A DNA stretch of 64,000 nt from Pteria penguin (taxonomy: Eukaryota > Mollusca > Bivalvia > Pterioida > Pteriidae), in contig CM068587.1 of NCBI GenBank assembly GCA_035048485.1, forward strand, positions 46,902,996 to 46,966,995, given 5' to 3'. Positions within the stretch are counted from its first letter, which is position 1. The number at the start of each line of letters is the position of its first letter. Shown here piece by piece: positions 51,050 through 60,249 of the stretch. Made by a program: the position numbers and the translations under genes. The notes under the pieces are model-generated. The model made no database searches. It was not told the origin of the DNA and was given only the letters and a program-made list of their open reading frames with translations.

Positions 51050-51215
51050 GACCGTAGTCGTAACTAAAATAGTTCAAATAATCTAAATATATTGACATTC
51101 TATGGGATAAAACTTATTTTAACTTACTATAGGGAATTTTTCATTCTAAGATTCGCCATGTTTGTGTTTATATCAAGGCTCGCGCGACATGACGTCACGT
51201 GACGTGGATTGTTCG
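51050..51215. repeat. Left arm of a 3.3-kb-spaced inverted repeat
   Basis: Shares 'gtagtcgtaactaaaa', 'cgcgcgacatgacgtcac' and 'gacgtggattgtt' with the reverse complement of 54270-54390. The core 'acgtcacgtgacgt' is itself a palindrome. The arms could be the ends of a non-autonomous DNA transposon into which a LINE later inserted. Confidence 0.6.
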
Positions 51216-51216
51216 A

Positions 51217-52031
51217 GAGGGTATAGTATAGTTTATTTGCAAAGAACCATATGGTTTATATGCATACAAGAAGTACAAAATTCACAAAAGACATACAGAG
51301 TGAACGTTCAGACAGATGAAGAATAGCAGTTAACTGTTACACAGTAAATTAGAGATGATTAAATTGAAGAGGACAGACAATGAACTAACCATACATATAA
51401 ATGAATATATATAAACATGTATATACAAACTTTACTTAACCTAAGGGATCGAAACTAAATAGTAAACACATAATAGAAAACAACAATAGGTAAATCACAC
51501 TCTCAGATCTCTTATTTGAGAAGCCTGTTTCAGAAATCTCTCAAAGTTACATAACTGTTTTTTGTTTTCAATCGAGAAAAGACGAACAAGTTTGAACATT
51601 GAGGGTCGAATCCAGTAATATGGTTTAATATATACCCTTCGGATATCAGAGTACGCAGGACAAATAAGAATAAAGTGATACTCGTCCTCGACCGTGTCTA
51701 AGCAAAAAGGACAGACACGATTATTTCTATCTACCCTGTTATATCTACCTTGTTCGATACAAAGTGAATGTGAAGATAATCTAAATTTAGACAGAAGCAC
51801 AACTAAATCATCTGGAAGATATTTATGAAGATAATATTGAAGCGTAAACGAGTTGGTAAGGTATCTGTACATGAAACATTTAGAAGAAGTTTCAAAAAAT
51901 ACCCATATTTCACAGCCATAGTTTAGAACACATGAAACATATGTATCGAAAACTTTGAGTTTCGATTCAACATTTAAAGAATAATCATTACATGTTTTTA
52001 AAACACCAAACATACATTTTTTACCTTGCAA
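51217..52031 (-). pseudogene. 5'-truncated, internally deleted LINE (reverse transcriptase C-terminal part)
   Basis: A 178-codon frame (51495-52031) reads SKLKVFDTYVSCVLNYGCEI, typical of the last part of a jockey/RTE-like reverse transcriptase. After a jump it continues RLSSHSLCIEQGRYN and a C-x2-C-x12-H-x4-C knuckle (CPFCLDTVEDEYHF...C). About 150-200 residues normally between these blocks are missing. The 3' UTR runs to a 'tatagtatag'-type tail at about 51217. Upstream parts of the LINE are absent. Confidence 0.7.
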
Positions 52032-52370
52032 CGGTAAACGGTAAACGACGACGTCATTTTGAATACAAAACTCGAAACTTCATTACTATCAAATCAGGCA
52101 AACCGAATCTGGCCCATATTTAATTATATACTAGTATATTAGTATATATTTTGCTTTAATAATTATGATGAAACTTATATCAAGACAATATGAACTTGAT
52201 TTACTCTAGTTGAAAATGTTATTATAATAAACCAAGTGATGTGAGGCGTCACGGTCAAATATACTTTGTAGAAAAGCAAGGAGGCATATTATTTTATGTA
52301 CATGTATATACCATTATTCATTAAGTTCTTTATCGTAACGTACCTTGGTGATGGTTGTTAAAGCTGAACT

Positions 52371-52470
52371 ATGACATATTTGTAATTTGGGAAATTAAAA
52401 CCTGCATAAATGACTATTATATAATAGTAATTTATGCATGTTTTAATTCCCCAAATTACAAATATATCAT
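52371..52470. repeat. 100-bp near-perfect palindrome
   Basis: Two 50-bp arms ('atgacatatttgtaatttgg' start; axis at 'ttatataa', about 52420) match at all but four positions with no spacer. It could fold into a cruciform or an RNA hairpin. It may be a foldback MITE. Confidence 0.9.
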
Positions 52471-52513
52471 TGGACAAAACTAAAAGAGTGGGAGGACTAT
52501 CATCGGGAACTAT

Positions 52514-52668
52514 CACGGGGTCTAGGTATCGCTATTTAGCTCCCTAATTCCTCACTCTTGGCCCTTTCCTCTGTCCATGTTTTTTTCCCTCTTTTAAAAG
52601 AAGACGGATAGAGTAAAGTGCCAAGAATTAGGGGTTAGCGGGCTAAATTGCGATACCTAAACCCTGTA
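52514..52668. mobile_element. hAT-type MITE with 8-bp target duplication
   Basis: Inverted ends 'cacggggtctaggtatcgc' and, on the other strand at the right, 'tacagggtttaggtatcgc'. It is flanked by identical GGAACTAT at 52506-52513 and 52669-52676, as expected for hAT elements. 155 bp, no coding. Confidence 0.8.
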
Positions 52669-53429
52669 GGAACTATACTTTGTTTCTGGATTGGAAGTTG
52701 AAACACTGTATCTCGACTTGCGGTATGTCTTGAACTTGTGGGTGTATTGCTTGTAGGAGACTCGTTCGCCTTTATCTTGTAACATTCTGCCCACATTTGT
52801 TGCAGATTTGTATCAGGGTACATAAGAAAACTTTTTTCCCGGGATTTTTCCTGTCACATCATTGACTTTCCTTCTTTCTTCCGGTTTTGGATGTTTCATA
52901 CGGAGTATAAATTAATAGAACGTCCGTCCCTTTCCGGACATTCTGGAAGTGTTTTGTACGCTTCTAAGTAAATCTACTTATTATTTATTTCGTTATTCTA
53001 CATATTATTATCATCGTTATCATTGGAAAAAATTCTTCCTTATGTGCCCTGATATAGACATGCAACAAATGTGTGCATAAAAGCGGACGAGTCTCCTATA
53101 AGCAATACCTCCACAAGTTCAGGACATCCCGCAAGTCAAGTTTCAACTTCCATTCAAGAAACAAAAGGATAGTTCCAGATGCTAGTCCTTCTGCACACTT
53201 ACACACTTAGTTGCAAGAAACTGTGATTAAGCAAGTTGTTACACCTTTATATGAAAAAAAAAGAGAGAAAAGGATGTGTCGCTATGTCGCTAGGGTTAGG
53301 GAGGAGTTGCTATAATTCATGTGTTAAATGTGGTTATTGTTTGTTAATTTACCTTACCCCAAAATATTCATTGTCTTTAACAATTGTCTCTGAGTTGGCA
53401 CTCAATCGAATTGGATTTATTTTCTTCAG

Positions 53430-53695
53430 TATCTCAGTATGAGCCAATGCAGCTCAGTGGGTAGCGCCGTGCTTGGCTCCCGGATTGCAGTCTGACAAAC
53501 GGCTCGTCGGGAAACAATACTAGTATTAACGACTATGAAGACCCTGTGTCAGGATAGACACTAGCACGTAAAGATCATTCACGACTCACCGTGATGGTCG
53601 CTGCTGGTCTACCGTGATGGTCGCTGCTGGTCCACCGTGATAGTTGCTGCTGGTCCACCGTGATGGTCGCTGCTGGTCCACCGTGATATACTATG
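53430..53695 (+). mobile_element. tRNA-headed SINE, family 3, with 23-bp tandem repeats
   Basis: The head 'gcagctcagtgggtagcgcc' resembles an A box. It is followed by 'gtaaagatcattcacgactc' and four tandem units of about 25 bp ('ccgtgatggtcgctgctggt') at 53588-53682. Confidence 0.55.
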
Positions 53696-53982
53696 TACGT
53701 AAGTACATATAGGGCGGCCTAAACGACACACAGACAGCCTAAATTACGATATGCTTTGACTAAATGCGGGCGCTCTTAGTTTCAACAATTTATTATTCTT
53801 TTCCTTTTTCTCTGTCATCTTACATCATAGTTTCTCTACATCAAATTTTCCCCCCGCCCCCTAACGATTTTTTTTTAATTTTACCCGTAGAAGCCAAATA
53901 ATATCGTGTCAATATAATTCTGGCCAAAGTGTAGTTTTAATGTTAGTACGAACAGTTACATTAAACCTATAATGGAGCTCAT

Positions 53983-54262
53983 AGGTAAAACAGATTTTAA
54001 GAATTACAAAATAATGCCGAATTTGTGTGCTTAGAACTATACGTTCTCACGTTTAGGTAAAACAGATTTTAAGAATTACAAAATAGTGCCGAATTTGTGC
54101 GCTTAGAACTATACGTTCTCTCGTTTAGGTAAAACAGATTTTAAGAATTACAAAATAGTGCCGAATTTGTGCGCTTAGAACTATACGTTCTCTCGTTTAG
54201 GTAAAACAGATTTTAAGGATTACAAAATAATGCCGATTTTGTGTGCTTAGAACTTTTCGTTC
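53983..54262. repeat. ~72-bp tandem repeat, four units
   Basis: Each unit: 'aggtaaaacagattttaag', 'attacaaaat', 'tgccgaatttgtg' and 'gcttagaactatacgttctc'. Units 2 and 3 are almost identical. It adjoins the right arm of the inverted repeat and may be its subterminal repeat. Confidence 0.9.
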
Positions 54263-54269
54263 TCTTGGA

Positions 54270-54390
54270 ACAATCCACGTCGTGTGACGTCATGTCGCGC
54301 GGACAGTGATGTAAACATAAACTTGGCGAAAATTACTATAGATTAGATGATTTTAACCATTTTTAGTTACGACTACAATCTGTAAGTATG
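54270..54390. repeat. Right arm of the 3.3-kb-spaced inverted repeat
   Basis: 'aacaatccacgtcgtgtgac' and 'gtcatgtcgcgcgg' match the left arm in reverse; 'tttttagttacgactac' ends the match. Confidence 0.6.
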
Positions 54391-54900
54391 AAGTTCTTTT
54401 ACCTCACGATTTCAAAAATTGAAACAATTATTGAGATTTTTGGGGCGCACAAAACTGGTGGCCCGGACAATAAATGCCCCCTGTCCACCCCAGAAGGTTG
54501 GTTGGTTGATTGGTGTTTTACGTCGGTTTGAAGAGAAGCGGTGAAGATGTATTGCATTTACGTAGCGGTTTGTAAAATTTGCCAAAAGTGACAAATAAAT
54601 TTTCATACTTCCAGAACAAAATATGGAAATTTAATCAAAATAATATGCAGATCGTGGGACTATCACAATAAACAACTGTGTGTACATGAAGTTTGAAATA
54701 ATTCACAGCAGTAATTTTCAAGATGGAGTACACATATGATATGCACATGTTGACAACTTATGGACGGACAGACAGACAGACGGACGAAAAGACATTTGTA
54801 TTCCACAAAACCGTTGTCATAGACAGATATATAAAATTTAGCATAACTTTAACTAAATTTAAAGGTTACAACTTTGAAGTCAAGATCACGCTGATGTAAA

Positions 54901-55002
54901 TAAATATAGAACATATATACCTTTTATTTTTGTGCACCATTTGCGCATTTCGACAAGTTATGTCTCTTCAGTGATGCTCGTAGCCGAATGATTGGAGTTC
55001 TC
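54901..55002 (+). repeat. Dispersed ~100-bp repeat, copy 3
   Basis: Same phrases as 11336-11432, with slight divergence in the middle. Confidence 0.65.
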
Positions 55003-55952
55003 AAAATATATAAAAATATGAAGAGCAGTGTAGTAATGAAATGGTGTATGTGTGCCTTTTCACTACAATTATTGTTCTGATTATCCTCAAACTTTATATG
55101 TATGAAGCCTGATATTAGTCCCTGAATATGTCATGACCTTTATCTAAGGTAATTGATTCTATACAAAGCCAGACCTGATTATGATACCAATATTTTGTGA
55201 ACGCCTCCGATACATACATCCACTCCTATACAGGAGTTGCATGTATATAATATTGCACTTGATTTATATATCCTTGTAATGTGCATTGACTTTGACCAGT
55301 GGTTTTTAAGATCTCGTTGGACTTGTAAAAACGTGCATTTGACCTTGGTTAGTGGTTTTTAGGGTCTCTTTGGATTTAAGCGCTGAAATATTTTTTCCAT
55401 AGTGTTTCATATCGATATTATGTGGACAGCAATCGAGTTAGTGCCGCACTAAATATTTGTGTCACCAAGCAGCGTAATGTTTGGTGTTGAAATAGCCGTT
55501 GCGTTTTGATGAATTATACGACTTTGTATATCAAAAATTTGCGCGGGATGTTGATCCTTAAAGTATGTTACTAGGAACTTTTTGTCCAAGAATAACTATA
55601 CACATAGTTTCTGTATTCAAACGTTTCGGCTGTTTACATTTTTAGTATTTTCTTTAAACTTGAAATAAATCTCATGCGCTTAAACTGTTTTTTTTTTTTT
55701 TGGTGGGGGGGGGGTTGTTTTGTTTTGTTTTTCTTTCCTTTTGTTTTTTTAGGTTTTTGTTTATCATTAATATTATTATTATTATTATTTTTATTGTTAT
55801 TAATATCATTATTTTTTTTTTATTTTATTTTATTTAGTGGACATTGAGTGTCTGTTGTTTCTTATTCGATTCATACTTCGCCTTGGATGACTTCTTATCA
55901 TTTCTTGCTTCTTTTTTCTGTTTCAGATGTCGGAGTTAAAGATAACGAAGTC
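55003..55952. other. Upstream region/intron of the second glycosyltransferase-like gene
   Basis: T-rich stretch at 55690-55840 with two good acceptors ('ttttatttag' at about 55837 and 'ctgtttcag' at 55926), so the gene probably has one or more 5' untranslated exons upstream. Confidence 0.4.
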
Positions 55953-57113
55953 ATGCGATATGATTCGCTTTTAGTAATACCACGATCAGACATGGCGCTA
56001 CGGACAATTTTCGTTTTCGTTTTCATTACATTGTGTAATATAGTTCTCTTTTCGTACTATACAATACCAAGGGAGAGACACAGAACTTCATTTACTTGTG
56101 CTATCCATGATTATATCGATGCTCTGTCTCATTTTATCTCGGCCAATGGAGAAAAATCTATATCTTCCTTTTTACCGGAAATGTGTTCAACGCCTGCGCC
56201 ATCCAATCAAAACGTCGAATCGTTCAAAGACGCTTTTCAAGATCTAACTTACAAATGCTCGCAGCAAAGACCAATGTTGCTGGATATGGAAATCAAAAAA
56301 CCCATATTAACTTTATTCACATCTTTTAATCCATTGGAATCAAAGGCACATGTACACAACACGACCATTGAGAACTGGAGTTCATTCCTACCAATGATCA
56401 ATCTTATTTTATTTACAAATGATTCCAAAGTTAAAGCATTTTGTGAAGCTAGAGGATGGACAGTGCTTCCGATTTCCCATCATGCAGCGGGCGGAGTACC
56501 GGTGTTGAAAACAATGTTTTCAAAAGCACGAGAAACTTTCGATACGCAATATTACGGTTTTAGCAATGCTGACATTCTATTCACCGACAAGCTTCTAGAA
56601 ACATTAGTTGTCGCCTTAAGAGATTTTGGAGAAAATTCCAAAATGTTGATAACTGGAAGACGATTCAATATACCCAAATTGACCATAAAAGAAGTAATTT
56701 CATATGAAAATATTCGATCGACAGTTATAAAAAGGGGAGAATTATTTATGATTGCATCAGAGGACTATTTTATCACGACAAAACACTTCGATTGGAGTGG
56801 TGTGCCAGATGTTGTGGTCGGAAGACCGGCTTACGATAACTGGCTCGTTGCGCATGCGCGATGCACAGGAAATACAGTCATTGATGCGACAGACACGCTA
56901 ATGGCAGCTCATCAAACGACACCATCTGGTAATATGGATGGATGGAAAAACAAATTCACGAATTATAACGGTGACCTTGTTAAAAAATTGAACAAAGCTA
57001 TCGATTATTCTAAGGGTTTTATTATATGTCCAGAAATTAAGACAATTTTTAATTTATGTGGGAATATTCAGTCAATCAAACGAGTGGAAATACCTAAGTA
57101 TTGTAAATGCTGA
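55953..57113 (+). CDS. GT-A-like glycosyltransferase-like type II membrane protein (copy 2)
   Basis: 386 residues from ATG 55953. The frame is open back to 55848, but an acceptor at 55926 suggests the earlier part is intron or leader. ATG 55953 places the hydrophobic anchor at about residues 18-36, as in copy 1; ATG 55992 is an alternative. The same motif series follows: LTLFTSF, LILFTND, SNADILF, TGRRFN, SEDYF, VGRPAYDNW and AAHQTT, with a C-terminal CxC close. Roughly half of the residues match copy 1 by eye, most densely in these motifs. The AATAAA poly(A) hexamer overlaps the last base of the stop (57113-57118). Inferred Golgi enzyme; substrates unknown. Confidence 0.7.
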   Translation: MRYDSLLVIPRSDMALRTIFVFVFITLCNIVLFSYYTIPRERHRTSFTCAIHDYIDALSHFISANGEKSISSFLPEMCSTPAPSNQNVESFKDAFQDLTYKCSQQRPMLLDMEIKKPILTLFTSFNPLESKAHVHNTTIENWSSFLPMINLILFTNDSKVKAFCEARGWTVLPISHHAAGGVPVLKTMFSKARETFDTQYYGFSNADILFTDKLLETLVVALRDFGENSKMLITGRRFNIPKLTIKEVISYENIRSTVIKRGELFMIASEDYFITTKHFDWSGVPDVVVGRPAYDNWLVAHARCTGNTVIDATDTLMAAHQTTPSGNMDGWKNKFTNYNGDLVKKLNKAIDYSKGFIICPEIKTIFNLCGNIQSIKRVEIPKYCKC

Positions 57114-57642
57114 ATAAAGTTGAAATTGAAAATTTTATGTCTGCTATCTGAGAATGATATATGACATCTGTTTCACGTACACGAAAGCTGTTTCATACGT
57201 TAAAGACAAATATAATAATACCCACTTTATAATGTGTCGTAAACAAAGCACACGACATAGAAAAAAAGTGTCGAGTCGCAGAAGTGACTGGAAAACTAAA
57301 GAAATCTGGTACATAATTGTCGAAGCTGTTTTTAGCCATATATGCAAGTAGTTTTGTGGTACAGTTATAACATGCTTTACGGTTACTGAAGAAATATACA
57401 AGTTAAATTACGTTCGTATTGAAAGTCTAATGGCTATTCTGCGCTGATATATGTACTTTTATCCTCAGAATGTCAAGGCATTCTGATTAATATATCGCTC
57501 GTACAAACTCTGATAAAATTCACAGAATACATTGTAGATGTTTCATATTGACTACTGCACAGTATCTAATTATTTTGAAGTATTTAGGTTCGAGATACAA
57601 CCTGCCATTCTTCGTATCTTTTACGCAATGCCAGTAGCGGGA

Positions 57643-58295
57643 CCAGGCCCCGAGGTTATAAATTATTTTACCCACGCTTAACTCCAAACTCGTACTCACT
57701 CGTGCACGGCTCTGGGTCCGGCGCCATAAACTGAAAATATACTTAAGTCAAAAATTCATATTCTTCTGTTCATCAATGAATTAATAACTGGGATTTGGAT
57801 TTTATTTAGTTTTATTCTACTGATAAATAGAATTAAACCATTCTGCATTAAAATCTATTTGAACGTTTGATAATGGAATAAATTAATGAAATTTTTGACT
57901 TAAGTATATTCTCAGTTTATGGCGCCGAACCCTGGAGTATGAGTACGGGTGAGGTAATAAACGCTTTCGAGCACGACTTAAAACTTCATCTTCCTCGAGA
58001 TCTTCAAGTGGATTTGACCGGTCACGAAAGACACGGTGACAGCGAGTTTGGTAATTTATTCGACGTTGTCTGCGTCTAATTCTGTTATCAGCCGCCATAT
58101 TTACATTTCGAGTACGGTTCTGAGTATGGTTCTAACCAATCTTGAGATTTTCGAGCATGCTCGAGATTAGAGCACGTTGTCAAGCTCCAATTTTTCTTGC
58201 CTCGATAAATTTGGAGTCGTGCTCGAATTTGAGCACATACTCAGTTTGTAGCACCGAGTCGTGCTCCAAAAAGTTTTATAACCTCGGACCCTGGT
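57643..58295. mobile_element. Harbinger-like element with captured transposase start
   Basis: The ends 'ccaggccccgaggttataaa' (left) and, in reverse, 'ccagggtccgaggttataaa' (right) are inverted repeats. An inner inverted pair around 'ggcgccataaactga' and 'tacttaagtcaaaaatt' lies at 57720-57766 and 57888-57930. Repeated 'gagcacgact' motifs lie in the right part. About 650 bp, non-autonomous. Confidence 0.65.
57883..58098 (-). pseudogene. PIF/Harbinger transposase N-terminal fragment
   Basis: 71 codons start MAADNRIRRRQRRINYQTR and continue VFRDRSNPLEDLEEDEVLSR, the conserved opening of HARBI1-like nucleases (FRDR.NPL followed by an acidic helix). The DDE catalytic region is absent; the frame runs into the element's inverted repeat. 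Confidence 0.6.
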
Positions 58296-58407
58296 TTCTA
58301 GAAATCGAAAAACAAAACAAAAAAAGATAACTTCGACCTGAATAAATTCAGTGAAAAAATTTATAAGTTAAATAAAGAAGACAGAATCTGACAAATCTTA
58401 TTACATC

Positions 58408-58575
58408 AGGCGCGGATCCAGACATTGTGTTAAGTGGGATCCACAAAGAGGAAATATTTTTCTATGTGAGGGCAATTACCCATTTTATACATATTTTACA
58501 ACGAAAACTACTAAAACATACCGGCGAGGAATTGTTCCTGATCCCCGTCCCCATCACTTGATCCGCGCATGGGCA
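58408..58575. mobile_element. GCGCGGATCCAG-type inverted-repeat element
   Basis: 'aggcgcggatccagaca' at left and 'cttgatccgcgcatggg' at right; the same family as 39277-39537. Confidence 0.55.
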
Positions 58576-58924
58576 TTGATAAAATTTGTATGATAAAGGA
58601 AGTTCCACATGTACTTGTCCTTGTTGCATAATGTGCCGTGTTTGCCTACTGATAAAGTGACTACAGTTGCATGATTACAGTAGCTTCAAAGAAAGATCCA
58701 TTGTGTAAGATAAATTTCAACAATGGCCACTTTATTTGAAATGAACAAACACAGCAACAACTAAACCGTGACTCTGTAAAGTATGAAAAGAAAGCGGGGG
58801 AGGGGGGTGTGCAAAACACATCTTGACATTTTGTCCAAGGTATAATTCATCAAGAAACAGAAAGAAGGTTAGGGGTAGATTTCGAAAATTACTTGTGCAA
58901 TAACATTATAGTAGTGTAAAGATC

Positions 58925-59030
58925 CCCGATAATGCATTTTTGGCGTCCCCAATAATGCATTTTTGGCGTCCCCGATAATGCATAGGTGTCCCCGATAATG
59001 CATAGGTATCCCCGATAATGCATTGTAGTA
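58925..59030. repeat. ~20-bp tandem repeat, five units
   Basis: 'tccccgataatgcat' occurs five times, with spacers 'ttttggcg' or 'aggt'. Directly followed by a two-unit palindromic repeat. Confidence 0.9.
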
Positions 59031-59032
59031 AG

Positions 59033-59118
59033 TTGACCTAAACGTACTATAGTACGTTAAAGATGAAGTGATAGGAGTACTGAGTTGACCTAAACGTACT
59101 GTAGTACGTTAAAGATGA
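59033..59118. repeat. Two-unit repeat with palindromic core
   Basis: 'agttgacctaaacgtact' then 'agtacgttaaagatgaa' occurs twice; 'acgtactatagtacgt' and 'acgtactgtagtacgt' are dyads of operator-like form. Confidence 0.8.
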
Positions 59119-59200
59119 ACTCGTAAAGTGTCCTTGACCTTGGTTTGAATGTCGTTATTGCACTTCAAAACATTGAGTTTACTTTTCTAAAGATATGGGT

Positions 59201-59216
59201 GGCCCTTAAAAGGGCC
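59201..59216 (-). terminator. Histone-mRNA-type 3' stem-loop
   Basis: On the minus strand 'ggcccttttaagggcc' has a 6-bp stem and a 4-base U-rich loop. It is preceded by 'aataaaac' and followed by 'accca', the flanks seen around metazoan histone stem-loops that bind SLBP. It lies 24 bp after the stop codon of the small ORF above it. Being a perfect palindrome it could also be read on the plus strand, but the flanking ACCCA fits only the minus strand. Confidence 0.6.
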
Positions 59217-59239
59217 GTTTTATTTTATAGTGCTACCCC

Positions 59240-59535
59240 TTACAAGCATAAGGGGCAGTGTCGATGTGCCTTTCTCCTCTCACTTCTGCGTGGTGTGGTA
59301 TTTAGTAACCTTTCTACTAAATGTCCCACCCGGCAGGGTGGTGTTGTTCTCCTACCGGGTGGATCTTGTCTCGGTTCTCTTTTGACGACCGTGGCAATTA
59401 TGGTTCCTGTGGTTCTATCTTCACTTCTTCTCCAGATTCTCTATCCTTTAAGATGACACGGCCGATGGCAGGCTCGTGGATCGTAAATATCAGCCTCCTC
59501 TCCCAGTCTATTTTGATTTGAATACTCGCTTCCAT
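59240..59535 (-). pseudogene. Small unknown gene, broken frame, in the virus-like block
   Basis: ATG 59535 opens 45 codons (MEASIQIKIDWERRLIFTIH start; TAA at 59398-59400). A second frame that overlaps its end stays open to TAA at 59240-59242 and is Arg-rich with a terminal CPLC. One frameshift near 59400-59420 would relate the two; I cannot tell whether it is decay or an unseen intron. A TATA box lies 50 bp upstream and a histone-type stem-loop just downstream, so the unit looks like a complete short transcription unit. Not a recognisable histone. The plus-strand frame over this region is a shadow. Confidence 0.4.
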
Positions 59536-59584
59536 GATTTTCGAAAAAATAAATTTTCAGGTAAAGTACTAAACATATTCTGAA

Positions 59585-59594
59585 GTATATATAC
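59585..59594 (-). promoter_or_regulatory. TATA box of the small gene
   Basis: 'gtatatatac' lies 50 bp upstream of ATG 59535 and directly downstream (in the transcription sense) of a triplicated element. Confidence 0.45.
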
Positions 59595-59780
59595 TAATGT
59601 AAACGCGGACCTCTAGGGAAGCACTTTTTAAAACATAAACAATCTCATGTAAAACAAAAAACATTCTAATGTAAAACGCGGACCTCTAAGGAAACACCTT
59701 TTTTAGTGACCTAAGTGTACTAAGACAAACTGTTGAAATATTCTACTGTAAACGCGGACGTGTAAGGAAACACCCAGACA
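59594..59780 (-). promoter_or_regulatory. Triplicated ~37-bp upstream element
   Basis: 'aatgtaaacgcggacctcta' followed by a variant of 'aggaaacacc' occurs at about 59594, 59665 and 59742, spaced by about 70-77 bp. The array ends at the TATA box, so these may be promoter elements of the small gene. Confidence 0.5.
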
Positions 59781-59884
59781 TCACTTAGTCATGTCTAGAT
59801 GAAAATTTTTTAAAGATTTGAAGAAACATTTTAAAATGATTTTATTTACATAGCAATGGTTAGAATATTTTGACATACAAATGT

Positions 59885-60237
59885 TTACACAGTCACTGGT
59901 CTTAATCTCATGAGTCTATCTTTAATTCTGTCGAAGGAGTCTTTGAATACATCGTTTCCCAATTTTCGACACAGATCTGTAGTAAAGAGTTCTAACACGT
60001 ATAGTTTTGTTTCGGACACTCTTCCGTCTTTAAACATGGCGATCACTACTTCGTGATAGTCCCTCAAGTTTTTTATTTCTGTTAACATTTCTCTCCATTG
60101 CGAACGTCTAAGTATAGTTAAAGAGAACCAAATCCGCCACTGTAGTAGTCTCGATAACATGACGGTAACTGATCGAGTTTCTATTACGACTCTGTCGTTT
60201 AAGAGAGCATCATTATTTCGTTTTGATGTAAGGCTTC
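59885..60237 (-). CDS. Unknown helical protein in the virus-like block
   Basis: Open from just after a stop at about 60238 to 59885; the first ATG is at 60160 (91 codons). Predicted mostly helical and charged, with LLQWRIWFSL, LRDYHEVVIAMFKDGRV and a basic end. No family recognised. It could be a third death-fold-like domain or a separate gene; the in-frame stretch before ATG 60160 suggests that part of the gene may be missing. Confidence 0.35.
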
Positions 60238-60249
60238 GTTATATATCCT

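Noticed and set aside
59145..59456. A 103-codon hydrophobic plus-strand ORF
   Set aside because: Antisense to the small minus-strand gene that has its own TATA box and 3' stem-loop.
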